Shown here: in pieces, positions 27,507 to 35,812 of the stretch
How the letters are laid out: each line of letters starts with the position of its first letter
How positions within the stretch are numbered: position 1 is the first letter of the stretch
NCBI GenBank assembly: GCA_038117205.1
Contig: JAYOFL010000004.1
Span: 23,269-87,268, forward strand
From: JAQBZY01 sp038117205
GTDB lineage: Bacteria > Pseudomonadota > Alphaproteobacteria > Rhodospirillales > Casp-alpha2
DNA length: 64,000 nt
Direction: 5' to 3'
Translations under genes and position numbers: made by a program
Notes under the pieces: model-generated
The model's input: the letters and a program-made list of their open reading frames with translations, nothing else
The model's database searches: none
Told to the model about the DNA's origin: nothing

Positions 27507-28708
27507 CACATCTTCTGGTCCAGATCGCGTTCCGTTTCGATGTGCGCCAGTTCCGGCACGGCGAGACGGATGGCGGCGACGATGTCTTTCTTGCTCCAGG
27601 CCGGTTGCGCACGCAGCCGTGCGACGGCGTCGAGGGCCGCGTCCAAGCCCCGCCGGTCCCAGCCGCGCATGCCGTCGACGACGCCGATGGCGGCGTGACG
27701 CGACGTATCAATGGCGTCGCCATCGCGATGAAACTCCTCGAGCGGTTTCTCGCCGCTGGTGTCGGAGGGCGCGAAATGGCACGGCCAGCGCCCGCCTTCG
27801 CCGGGAACCATGCGCCGGGCTTCTTCCTCGCTCTCGCAGTAGAGCGGCGCCAAGCCCCGGCTCCTGAGGATGATCTCGGCGATTTCTTGGAACGTCAGGG
27901 TGTCGGCGTCCGGATTGAGACGCGGGAAATACACCTCGCCCGACGCGCCCAAGGCGCCGGCGAGCAGACACAACTCGCCGGCTTCCCGGTGCGAGATGAA
28001 ATAGCGCCGCACATCGCTCGGTCCCGCCAGCGGCTGGCCGGCGGCGAGCCGGTTCAGGAACCCTTCCAGCAGACTGCCGGCGGAAAAGGCGACGTTGGCG
28101 AAACGCGCCGAGCCGACGTGCCGGCGCTCGGCTTGCGACCACAGCACCTGCTCCATCATGTTCTTGCTCGCACCCATCAGGTTGGCCGGGCGCACCGTCT
28201 TGTCCGTCGAGACAGAGAAGACGCGGGTCGCCGCGCCGGCCGGCAGTCCGGACAGGAACGCCGCCAGCGAGACCACGTTGGTATCGAGCATGCGCATCAG
28301 GCTGTAGGGATCGCGCTCGGCGCGGACGTGTTTCATGGCCGCGAAATTGAAGATGGCGTCGTAGGGTCCGTGCGCGGCGACCAGGCGCTCGAAGATCGGA
28401 CTGCCGAGCTCGGCAACGAAGGTGCGGAAATCGTCCGGCGACGGTTGGCCGGAAGACCGCAGGTCGCGGACCAGTTCGACAAGGGTGTTCTCGTTGATGT
28501 CGACGGCGTGCAGCGCGTCGGGCCGGAACGCCAGCGCCTGGCGGACGATGCTCGACCCGATGGAGCCGCCGGCGCCGATTACCAGAAGCCGCGCGCCGCC
28601 GAGCGTCTCGGCAAGCGCCGCCCCGTTCGCCGCCATGTCGGCGGCGAAGAGCGAGTCCTCGCGGCCGAGAATCTCGGCCAGGACGCGGCTGTCGGGCGTG
28701 GCGGTCAT
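27506..28708 (-). CDS. legB: Nucleotide-sugar 4,6-dehydratase (LegB, CapD-like SDR)
   Basis: A 400-residue extended SDR and first enzyme of the pathway, likely turning GDP-GlcNAc into the 4-keto-6-deoxy sugar. VIGAGGSIGSSIVRQA is the NAD loop; AVDINENTLVEL, FNFAAMKHVRAERDP and STDKTVRPANLMGASK follow, with MGASK in place of YGxxK, as in this subgroup. I chose ATG 28708. The earlier ATG at 28756 would make the ops element its first codons (MAVACR) and adds a low-complexity leader, so it is unlikely. First gene of a ten-gene operon reaching 18573. Confidence 0.87.
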   Translation of the reverse strand: MTATPDSRVLAEILGREDSLFAADMAANGAALAETLGGARLLVIGAGGSIGSSIVRQALAFRPDALHAVDINENTLVELVRDLRSSGQPSPDDFRTFVAELGSPIFERLVAAHGPYDAIFNFAAMKHVRAERDPYSLMRMLDTNVVSLAAFLSGLPAGAATRVFSVSTDKTVRPANLMGASKNMMEQVLWSQAERRHVGSARFANVAFSAGSLLEGFLNRLAAGQPLAGPSDVRRYFISHREAGELCLLAGALGASGEVYFPRLNPDADTLTFQEIAEIILRSRGLAPLYCESEEEARRMVPGEGGRWPCHFAPSDTSGEKPLEEFHRDGDAIDTSRHAAIGVVDGMRGWDRRGLDAALDAVARLRAQPAWSKKDIVAAIRLAVPELAHIETERDLDQKM

Positions 28709-28740
28709 CCGTTGATCGGTGCTCGAAGATGAGAGGGTGC

Positions 28741-28799
28741 GGCACGCTACCGCCATTCGGGTGAACGGCGTTCATCCGGCGGTTCGGGCGGTAGCTGCC
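28741..28799 (-). other. Leader hairpin whose 3' arm contains the ops element
   Basis: GGCGGTAGC (28787-28795) pairs perfectly with GCTACCGCC (28746-28754), and four more pairs form past one bulged base. The 32-base loop holds the palindrome TGAACGGCGTTCA (28762-28774). In the legB transcript the left arm is made first and the ops sequence is the closing arm, so folding could influence pausing there. Confidence 0.5.
28743..28754 (-). promoter_or_regulatory. ops element (RfaH recruitment site) in the legB leader
   Basis: The minus strand reads GGCGGTAGCGTG, identical to the 12-base E. coli operon polarity suppressor element that pauses polymerase and recruits RfaH. It lies 34 bases before the legB ATG and about 130 bases after the predicted transcription start. 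An RfaH-like gene is present at 37400-37906. I saw no second exact copy, but did not search by computer. Confidence 0.78.
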
Positions 28800-28888
28800 G
28801 GCCACGCGACCGCGTGCGGTCGAGGGCCTGCCGGCGCCGCCGCCAAGCCCCGCAATCCGGGACCGCGACGGCCTTGCGCCAGGGCCGC

Positions 28889-28918
28889 ACTATAAGGCGT
28901 TCACGATATGAACGTCAA
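28889..28918 (-). promoter_or_regulatory. Predicted legB (leg operon) promoter
   Basis: Minus strand TTGACG (28918-28913), an 18-bp spacer, and TATAGT (28894-28889). The start site should be near 28882, giving a leader of about 170 bases. The spacer is nearly filled by the palindromic operator at 28899-28913, and the same arrangement is found before the winged-helix regulator gene. Confidence 0.7.
28899..28913. promoter_or_regulatory. Palindromic operator GTTCA-N5-TGAAC in the leg promoter
   Basis: GTTCACGATATGAAC, 15 bases, between the -35 and -10 boxes of the legB promoter. Two further copies with the same half-sites and spacing lie before the winged-helix regulator gene (38603 and 38627). 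Position in the core promoter suggests repression. Confidence 0.68.
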
Positions 28919-28922
28919 TCGC

Positions 28923-29999
28923 CTAGAAAATTGATTCGCCTGGGCTCGGCGGGGTATTCGCCGTGTCAGACGCCGGCTTGGCGGCGCCTCCGCCCGGGGC
29001 CGCCGGACCCGTCCGCGACGTCCATAGCCAGAGCGCGGCGCCCGGCAGCGACGACGCCATCCGGACGACCCCGGAGGCGACGGAAATGGCCAGGATGCTC
29101 TCCGCGTCGAGCGCCGGCACCCCGGCCAGCACATGCAGGAACAAAAGCTCGCGGCCGCCCCATCCGGCGTACAGGAACGGCAGGTTTTGAACGATGATGA
29201 CGATTGGCGCCAAGGCGACGAACAGCAGCAGCGGCGGGTCGGCCATGAAATTGCCGGCGATCAGCCAGGCGATGCCGCCCTGCGCCACGACTTGCACGAT
29301 ATTGAAGAGCGCCTGGCGCGACAGAACCCCGCCGGAGAGCCGGAACTGCGCCCGGATGTCGTCGACGATGCCGGAGAGCCTGCCGATCCAGGGTCGGCCG
29401 CGGTTGCCCGGCGCGCCGGCGGCGGCGATGGCGAGCGCGCCGGCCACGGCCACTGCGGCCAGAAGGGCGGTCTCGAAGATCAGAAAGTCGCGGGGAATGG
29501 GCAACACCGCGTGCGCGGCCAGGAAAACGAGCGCGGTGGCGAACAGCAGCAACACGCCGACGATCCGGTCGTACAGCGTGCAGAGCGTGGCGACGGCGGC
29601 GGAGAGCTTGAGCCGGACGTAGGTGAAGGTCAGCTTCACGAGATCGCCGGCGGCGGAAAACGGCGCGAAGTGCGCGGCGAACAGGGACAGAAAATTGAGC
29701 CCGAACAACATGCCGAAGGCCGGCGAGATACCGGCCTTGGTTTCGAGGATGAGCCGAAAGCGCGCCGTCGCCGCGGCCAGGCTGATCCACATGAGAAGCA
29801 TCGAGAGGACGATCGACGCGGGAGATATTGCGGCCACGACCTTGCCGACGGCGGCGGTGTCGACCTTGCCGAGCGCGTAGATGAGCGCGGCGGCGGAAAT
29901 GCCGAGGGAAACGGCCGCCGTGGCGATCCGTTTGATCCGCCGCCCGGACCCGCTGCCCGACGGACGGTCCGCCGGGGGCTCAGCGCTGCTGGACGTCAC
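28923..29999 (-). CDS. UPF0104 / lysylphosphatidylglycerol synthase-type membrane protein
   Basis: A 358-residue polytopic protein with about eight hydrophobic segments from residue 26 to 325. It matches the membrane half of the LPG synthase/UPF0104 family (FGLNFLSLFAAHFAPFSAAGDLVK and the YDRIVG segment), without the C-terminal aminoacyl transfer domain. Such stand-alone proteins are frequent next to dolichol-phosphate-type glycosyltransferases and may move or bind lipid-linked intermediates. GTG start at 29999, six bases after the end of the gtrB-like gene. The leg promoter starts inside its last codons. Confidence 0.82.
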   Translation of the reverse strand: MTSSSAEPPADRPSGSGSGRRIKRIATAAVSLGISAAALIYALGKVDTAAVGKVVAAISPASIVLSMLLMWISLAAATARFRLILETKAGISPAFGMLFGLNFLSLFAAHFAPFSAAGDLVKLTFTYVRLKLSAAVATLCTLYDRIVGVLLLFATALVFLAAHAVLPIPRDFLIFETALLAAVAVAGALAIAAAGAPGNRGRPWIGRLSGIVDDIRAQFRLSGGVLSRQALFNIVQVVAQGGIAWLIAGNFMADPPLLLFVALAPIVIIVQNLPFLYAGWGGRELLFLHVLAGVPALDAESILAISVASGVVRMASSLPGAALWLWTSRTGPAAPGGGAAKPASDTANTPPSPGESIF

Positions 30000-30005
30000 G
30001 CCGGT

Positions 30006-31022
30006 TCACGCGCCATCCGCATCCGGCGCGGCGGGATTGCGGGACTTGGCGGACGGGCGCAGCCGGTAGCGGCGCTGCGGCTCCGGCTGGAACAGGACCC
30101 GGATCACCAACTCGCCGATCAGGCCTTGCGTGATCAGTACGACGCCGGTCAGCATCAGGAACACGCCCAACATCAGAAGCGGCCGGCCGCCGATGCTTTC
30201 GTGAAAGAAGATCTTGAGGAACGCCAGATAGGCGGAGATGGCGAACCCCGGCACCATCAGAATGATTCCGAGACCGCCGAAGAAGTGGATCGGCCGGTCC
30301 AGGTACTTGTGCATGAACTTGATCAGCAGAAGATCGAGCAGAACGCGGAACGTCCGGTCGAAGCCGTACTTCGAGCGTCCGAATTTCCGGGGCCGGTGGT
30401 TGACCGGCGTCTCGACGATGCGCGCGCCGACGTCGGCCAGGACGGCGGGCAGGAACCGGTGCATCTCGCCGTAAATCCGGACGTTCTCAAGATACGAACG
30501 GCGATACGCCTTCATGCTGCAGCCGTAGTCGTGCAGCCTGACGCCGGTGACGGCGGAAATCAGACGGTTGGCGACGTTGGAGAACAGCACCCGCAACTTG
30601 CCGTCGTGGCGGTCCTTGCGCCAGCCGGACACCAGGTCGGCGGCGTTTTCGTCGAGCATCTTCAAGAGGCGCGGAATGTCGGCGGGGTCGTTCTGCAGGT
30701 CGCCGTCGAGTGTCACAACGGCGTCGCCCCGCGCCGCGTCGAAACCGGCCTGCATGGCCGTCGTCTGACCGTAGTTCCGCGCCAGAAATACGCCCCGGAC
30801 CTGCGGATAGGTCTTCGCGGCCTTGTCGATCTCTTGCGGCGTGCCGTCTCGCGACCCGTCGTCGACGAGAATGATCTCGAAGCTGCGTTCGAGAGGCGTC
30901 AGGCTCTCGATCAGTTTCGCCGTGAGCTCCGAGACGGACTCCTCCTCAAGGTAAAGCGGGACCACGACGCTGACGTCGAGGGCCGGGGGATCGTCCGATT
31001 TTCCGTCAGCGGGTGTCTGCAT
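30006..31022 (-). CDS. GtrB/DPM1-like membrane glycosyltransferase (GT2)
   Basis: A 338-residue enzyme that puts a sugar on a polyprenyl phosphate carrier. VVVPLYLEEESV, LVDDGSRDGT, NYGQTTAMQAGF and TLDGDLQNDP form the GT2 core, and two C-terminal membrane segments lie near residues 245-270 and 285-310. This is the GtrB/ArnC/polyisoprenyl-phosphate sugar transferase layout. ATG at 31022 chosen over the longer frame to 31202. It shares a short divergent region with the membrane protein at 31045. Confidence 0.9.
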   Translation of the reverse strand: MQTPADGKSDDPPALDVSVVVPLYLEEESVSELTAKLIESLTPLERSFEIILVDDGSRDGTPQEIDKAAKTYPQVRGVFLARNYGQTTAMQAGFDAARGDAVVTLDGDLQNDPADIPRLLKMLDENAADLVSGWRKDRHDGKLRVLFSNVANRLISAVTGVRLHDYGCSMKAYRRSYLENVRIYGEMHRFLPAVLADVGARIVETPVNHRPRKFGRSKYGFDRTFRVLLDLLLIKFMHKYLDRPIHFFGGLGIILMVPGFAISAYLAFLKIFFHESIGGRPLLMLGVFLMLTGVVLITQGLIGELVIRVLFQPEPQRRYRLRPSAKSRNPAAPDADGA

Positions 31023-31044
31023 GCGGAACGCCTGAGAGTCTCCG

Positions 31045-33321
31045 GTGCGTTTAAGACCGGTGTTTATAAGGATTGCGCATTGCCTTATACACACAAAGTC
31101 CGGATCGGGCACCGCCAATATTGGCGCGGTCGGCGCCGTGGCCGCGCCGGACCGGGGCGCCCGGCCGTCGACGAACGGAGACAAGGCGCTGAGTTTCGAC
31201 ACATTACTTCTCCTGGTTGCCGCGCCATTCGCGATTCTGGCCTTTGTGTTCGCGGGGCGGAAAGCGGCGCCGCACTTGTCGCGCCGAGACGCGCAATGGC
31301 TCGGCTTCGCCTGGGTCGTGCTTTGGAGCGTCGAGTACTGGATCGCCGGCGACCGCTCGTTCCTGTTGTTCGGCGCCGAGCTCGAATACGGGCTTGCCGT
31401 CGATCTCCTGGTTTCCGTTCTTAACGACGGCGCGCGGTATCTGCACCGGTTGGCCGGCGGCGTCGACCGTTACGTCATGACGACGAACGCCGGCCAGTTG
31501 CTGTCCCTCGAGCGCATTTTGGCCGACTGGCTGCCGCTCGGTGCGGCGAACGGCGTGCACAAGATTACCGTCTGCGCCGTCGGCTTCGTCGGCACGTATC
31601 GGCTGAGCCGTAGCGCCGGTGCGGACCGTTGGCAGGCGACGCTCCTGGCGTCGTTGTTCACGCTGAGCCATCAGCGCATCACGGTGATGACCTGGAGCCA
31701 CGGTACCGGGTTCGCCGCCTTGCCGCTCGGCGCCTACCTGCTGGTCGCCCGCGCCGGGCGGCGGCACTATTGGGCCGGCGTCGCCGCCTTTGCCGCCTTC
31801 TTCGCCGCCAGTTGCACGCCCACGCACAGCCTGATCGCGCTTAGCGTCGCCGTCGTCGGCACGGCCGTCGCCTTTGGGCGTTGGCGTCTCGCCTGGATGG
31901 CGCTGCTGGCGCTCGCCGCCGTTCTGATCGTCGTCGTCGTCAACTGGCACGAGGGACTGTTCGCGAAATTTCTGCTCGGCGCCGAAACGGTGCGTGGCGA
32001 CAGCGTCGAGACAAACTGGATGCCGATCCGCCCGGCGGTCCTTCTGGTGGGCGTCGCGGCGGCATTGGGCTGTGTCGTTGTCGACCGCCGGGACGGTTGG
32101 CGGATCGCGGTCGCCCTGGCGTTCGCCGCCGGTTGCGGCGAGGCGGCGCAATATCTGACGGCGAGCGTTCCGCTGCTGGCGCCGGTTCGGAACATCAATT
32201 TTCACAACGGCGACGCCGCCATACCGGTTCTCGCCCTGCTGGCGGCGGCGATGTTCATGGCGCGGGCGCGCATCGCCGGCGGCATGGCCACCAAACAGAA
32301 GATCGCCACCATGCTTCTCGCCGGTCTCGTCGCCGGCCACCTGGCGTGGCAGAAGGCCTACGACGGCGCGGTGTGGCTGAGCGAAGGCGGCCTCGGCGTT
32401 CTCGCCAGCGTATCGGACCGGCTCCGCGATGCGCCGTGGAAACCGCTCGAGCCGGTGCGCGCCGTCAGCGTTCCCTATCGTCTGCCCGCCAACGCGGTCG
32501 CCGCCGCCGGGCTCGACACGTTCGACGGCATGTTTCCGCTGATCGACCGCCGCATCGCGGCATATTGGGATGCGGTCGTGGCGCCCCGCCGCATCGACGC
32601 GGCGTCGGCGTTTCTGATGATTCCGGGTGCTTCCTACGATCCGAAATGCTGCCGGGAATATCGCTTCGCCGAAATGGCGGACGTCGATCTGCTGCGGCTC
32701 GCCAACGTCGGGATCGTGTTGTCGGTGCTGCCGCTCCGTGACGACCGTCTCGTGGAATTGACGCCGCCGGCGCCGTTCGATCTACCGCGCGCGGACGGAT
32801 CGCGGTGGGCGCGCGCCGGCGCATTGGCGGAGGCCATTCTGCGGCCGGCCCCGGTCCGCGCCTATGCTATCGCGGATCCTCTGCCGCGCGTCTACGGCGC
32901 GACGGATGTCGTCGTCCTGCCGGACGCCGTGTCGGACGCGGAATACTTCGCGCGAGTCCGCGCCGACGGGCTTCGCCGCGCCGCCGTCGTTCGCGGTGCC
33001 GCCATTCACCCTGGCGGCGCGCCGTTCAAGGCCGCCCCGTCGCTCGCCGTGGACACGTACTCGCTGATCGCGGACGGGTTTGACATCCAAGTGACGGCGC
33101 CCGACGGCGGCGTCGTCATCGTCAATGCGCTCCTCAACAGGTTCTGGCAGGCGGCGGTGGACGGCGTGCCGGCCGGCCTCGCGCCGGTGAATGGATTTCA
33201 GACCGCCGTGCAGGTGCCGCCGGGGGCGCGGCGCATCGAACTCCGCTACGCGCGGCCGAGCTTCGTCGATATCTTGAGCGGACGGGCGACGCTTGCGGCG
33301 GCCGTCAGGCCACGACCTTGA
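31045..33321 (+). CDS. Large polytopic membrane protein, unassigned
   Basis: Up to 758 residues with about ten hydrophobic segments before residue 430, then a soluble C-terminal part of about 300 residues ending in beta-rich LSVD-like sequence. The layout resembles glycan-related membrane proteins with an extracytoplasmic tail such as YfhO or GtrC-like proteins. The true start is unclear. GTG 31045 lies only 22 bases from the divergent gtrB start; GTG 31138 and CTG 31189 (eight bases after GGAG) are in frame and closer to the first hydrophobic segment. Its end overlaps the convergent radical SAM gene by 17 bases. Confidence 0.72.
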   Translation: MRLRPVFIRIAHCLIHTKSGSGTANIGAVGAVAAPDRGARPSTNGDKALSFDTLLLLVAAPFAILAFVFAGRKAAPHLSRRDAQWLGFAWVVLWSVEYWIAGDRSFLLFGAELEYGLAVDLLVSVLNDGARYLHRLAGGVDRYVMTTNAGQLLSLERILADWLPLGAANGVHKITVCAVGFVGTYRLSRSAGADRWQATLLASLFTLSHQRITVMTWSHGTGFAALPLGAYLLVARAGRRHYWAGVAAFAAFFAASCTPTHSLIALSVAVVGTAVAFGRWRLAWMALLALAAVLIVVVVNWHEGLFAKFLLGAETVRGDSVETNWMPIRPAVLLVGVAAALGCVVVDRRDGWRIAVALAFAAGCGEAAQYLTASVPLLAPVRNINFHNGDAAIPVLALLAAAMFMARARIAGGMATKQKIATMLLAGLVAGHLAWQKAYDGAVWLSEGGLGVLASVSDRLRDAPWKPLEPVRAVSVPYRLPANAVAAAGLDTFDGMFPLIDRRIAAYWDAVVAPRRIDAASAFLMIPGASYDPKCCREYRFAEMADVDLLRLANVGIVLSVLPLRDDRLVELTPPAPFDLPRADGSRWARAGALAEAILRPAPVRAYAIADPLPRVYGATDVVVLPDAVSDAEYFARVRADGLRRAAVVRGAAIHPGGAPFKAAPSLAVDTYSLIADGFDIQVTAPDGGVVIVNALLNRFWQAAVDGVPAGLAPVNGFQTAVQVPPGARRIELRYARPSFVDILSGRATLAAAVRPRP

Positions 33322-34846
33322 CCTTCTCGGCGCCGACGATCTGGTATTGCGCCGGCCGCGCCTTGGTCGCGTTAAAGTCCCAGTGCGGCCAGCGCTCGCG
33401 GGCATAGTAGCTCGCCGGATAGGTCTTGCTGGTCGCCGACAGCAGCAGAAACTTCACGAAGTAATACGCGTCCCAGAGAATCTCGCCGGTCCGGACGCCG
33501 CGCAGCAGGCGCTGAATCCAGAACCGCGGATTGTGCAGGATCGCCCGGCGATAGCCGATCTTCATGAATTCGAGGATCGTGTCGTAGCTGATGCTCGGAT
33601 GGTTGAACAGCGGCTCTTCCGTATAGATGAAATAGTCGTCCCAGTTGTAGGACTTGATCGTCTTGGCCTCGACCGCCTTGTTGAACATGGGCGTGCCGGG
33701 GAAGCCGATGGTGACGCCGAACTTGAGAACGTCGAGCGGCAGCCGGCGCGCGAACTCGATGGTATCCATCATGGTTTCATCGGTGTCGGCGGATAGGCCG
33801 AGCAGGAAGAAGCCGGTCGTGTCGAGGCCGGCGGCGCGCGCCATGTTGACGGCCTTGTATCCCTGCTCGATGGACGCCTTGCCGCCCTTGCCGAAGGCCT
33901 TCAGCACCGCGTCGTTGCCGGATTCGAACCCGAACGACACGCGATAGCAGCCGGCGCGGCGCATCTTCTCGAACAGTTCGTCGTCGGCGCTTTCGACCCG
34001 GATGCCGTTGCTGGCGGTCCAGATAATGTCGAGGTTCCTGGCGGAAATGGCGTCGCAGACGTCGCCGGCCCAACGTTGGTCGGACGTGAAGATATCGTCG
34101 GCGAGCTTGAATTCGCGGAATCCCAGCCGCTGCAGATGTTCCGCCTCGTCCGCGCACCGCTCCGGCGACTTCTTGCGGTAACCCAGGCCCATGGCGACCT
34201 TGCTGGCGCAGAAGTCGCATTTGAAGACGCAGCCGCGCGAGAACTCGGCCATCGTGATCGGCGTCCGCCGCGCATAGAGCTTCGACATCGCCGTGTATTC
34301 GTCGGGATTGTAAAGGTGCCACGCCGGCATCGGCAGCGTATCGAGATCGGCGATCGGCGGGCGCCATCCGGTGAACGTCGGCTCGCCGTTGTCGTTGTAA
34401 TAGAGACCGAGGATGTCCTTCGGCGCCTTGCCGTCGCAATATTCGGCGAAGGAGAAATCGGCCTCGCCGACGAATATGGCGTCGAGCATGGTCTCCTTCA
34501 TCGACTCGTAGGGCAGCGCCGAAAGGTGCGGCCCACCGGCGACGACGGCGATGTCTTTCGAGACGTCCTTGGCCAGAACGCTGATGTCGCGCACTTGGTT
34601 CATCAGCGGCGTCGTCGCGGTGACGCCGACGACGTCGGGTTTGAAGGCGCGGATGCCGTCCGAGATGATCCGGTGATCGTAGGGCTTGGAGGAGAGATCG
34701 AGAATCTCGACCTGATGGCCGCCCTGCAGGGCGGCGCCGGCGATGGTCGCGATGCCGAGCGTCGGATGCACCGGATTGATGATGCCGGCCTTGGCGTTGC
34801 CGTAGCTGCCAAAATAGGACGGATTGATCAGAAGGACGCGTGCCAT
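33305..34846 (-). CDS. B12-binding domain radical SAM protein
   Basis: A 513-residue enzyme. Residues 1-130 are a cobalamin-binding-type domain (VLLINPSYFGSYG, VGVTATTP, VVAGGPHLSALP), and the radical SAM core follows with CVFKCDFC (C206, C210, C213). The C-terminus is a 130-residue tail with basic patches. This B12-radical SAM class includes methyltransferases and ring-forming enzymes acting on unactivated carbons; in surface glycan loci a C-methylation of a sugar or a change to a lipid carrier is conceivable. No partner is obvious. Confidence 0.87.
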   Translation of the reverse strand: MARVLLINPSYFGSYGNAKAGIINPVHPTLGIATIAGAALQGGHQVEILDLSSKPYDHRIISDGIRAFKPDVVGVTATTPLMNQVRDISVLAKDVSKDIAVVAGGPHLSALPYESMKETMLDAIFVGEADFSFAEYCDGKAPKDILGLYYNDNGEPTFTGWRPPIADLDTLPMPAWHLYNPDEYTAMSKLYARRTPITMAEFSRGCVFKCDFCASKVAMGLGYRKKSPERCADEAEHLQRLGFREFKLADDIFTSDQRWAGDVCDAISARNLDIIWTASNGIRVESADDELFEKMRRAGCYRVSFGFESGNDAVLKAFGKGGKASIEQGYKAVNMARAAGLDTTGFFLLGLSADTDETMMDTIEFARRLPLDVLKFGVTIGFPGTPMFNKAVEAKTIKSYNWDDYFIYTEEPLFNHPSISYDTILEFMKIGYRRAILHNPRFWIQRLLRGVRTGEILWDAYYFVKFLLLSATSKTYPASYYARERWPHWDFNATKARPAQYQIVGAEKVKVVA

Positions 34847-34933
34847 CGGGTCATTCTTTCGAGCGCATCTGGGCCGGCACGTCGCCGATCCTCGCGGTTG
34901 CCATCCGTCTATGTAGCTTCCCCGCCATGCACT

Positions 34934-35812
34934 TTAAACCCCTAGTTCGGGACCGGCGGCGCCGCCGGGCGGTTGCGCCAGCCGTGACAGCCGTCCGATA
35001 TCGCGGTAAAGCAGGGTCAGCAGGCGTTCCGCCGTTCCCGCCGGCGCGATCCGGAGCGCCCGCGCCGCGACGAGGATTCGGATCAGCAGACCCGTCGGAA
35101 CGACGAGCGGCAGACGCCGGCGCGGGTGACGCGCTTCCAGCCCCTCGAAGAAGGCGCGCGGCGTCAGCGGCGGCTCGGGATAGCCGGCGTAGACGCCGGG
35201 CGCGGCGTGCGTTTGCCAGAACGGACGCATCCGCGCCAGCAACGCCGCCGCGCCGACCGGATAGAAGCGGTAGTCGCCGGGCCGGAAATCGAACGCGAAT
35301 GGCGTCTTGGCGACCAGACCTTCGATCTTGCCGTAGGCCGATCCCAGCTCGGCAGATTCCAACAGGCCGGAGACGAGCACGCTGCCGCCGCGCTCCCGGA
35401 CCAGCGTCTCCATCAGGAACTTCGTCCGGCCGTACACGGACGGCGCACCGGCGCCGGCGGCGATGGTCGACACGAACAGGAACCGATCCGGATGCGGACA
35501 GCCCTGCAAAAGGTTTTCGATCATCCGGCGGTTGTCGGCCAGGGCTGCTTCCGCGTCGGTGCCGCGCCGCCACGCCAGATGCACGACGGCGTCGGCGGAC
35601 GACAATTCTTGCCGCAGCCGATCCGGCAGCGGGGCGCTGAGATCGCAGGCGAGGTAGTCAACGCCGGGCGCCTGGTACAGCGCGTCGCCGGCGCCCCGGC
35701 GCGGCGACAGGACGGCGAGGACGGCGGTGCCGGGCGTCGCCGCCATATCGCGGATCAGCATCTGGCCCGGGGTCGAGCCGGCGCCGGTGACGACGACCCG
35801 GCGCTCAGGCAT
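34934..35812 (-). CDS. NAD-dependent epimerase/dehydratase-like SDR
   Basis: A 292-residue extended SDR. VVVTGAGSTPGQMLIRD is the cofactor loop, VVHLAWRRGTD the second motif, and VSTIAAG then VYGRTKFLME the catalytic region (YxxxK). The C-terminal part is short and unusual, ending in a basic amphipathic stretch. It probably reduces, epimerises or dehydrates a sugar nucleotide. The start overlaps the GMC-type gene by eight bases. Confidence 0.83.
   Translation of the reverse strand: MPERRVVVTGAGSTPGQMLIRDMAATPGTAVLAVLSPRRGAGDALYQAPGVDYLACDLSAPLPDRLRQELSSADAVVHLAWRRGTDAEAALADNRRMIENLLQGCPHPDRFLFVSTIAAGAGAPSVYGRTKFLMETLVRERGGSVLVSGLLESAELGSAYGKIEGLVAKTPFAFDFRPGDYRFYPVGAAALLARMRPFWQTHAAPGVYAGYPEPPLTPRAFFEGLEARHPRRRLPLVVPTGLLIRILVAARALRIAPAGTAERLLTLLYRDIGRLSRLAQPPGGAAGPELGV

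Noticed and set aside
28787..28799. A second ops-like sequence (GGCGGTAGCTGCC) on the plus strand
   Set aside because: It departs from ops after nine bases, faces the wrong way for the leg operon and no gene starts downstream of it. It is better explained as the pairing arm of the leader hairpin.
31067..31090. ATAAGG...CCTTAT inverted repeat between the divergent gtrB-like and membrane protein genes
   Set aside because: Only the outer six bases match and the inner sequence is not symmetrical, so an operator call is not supported.
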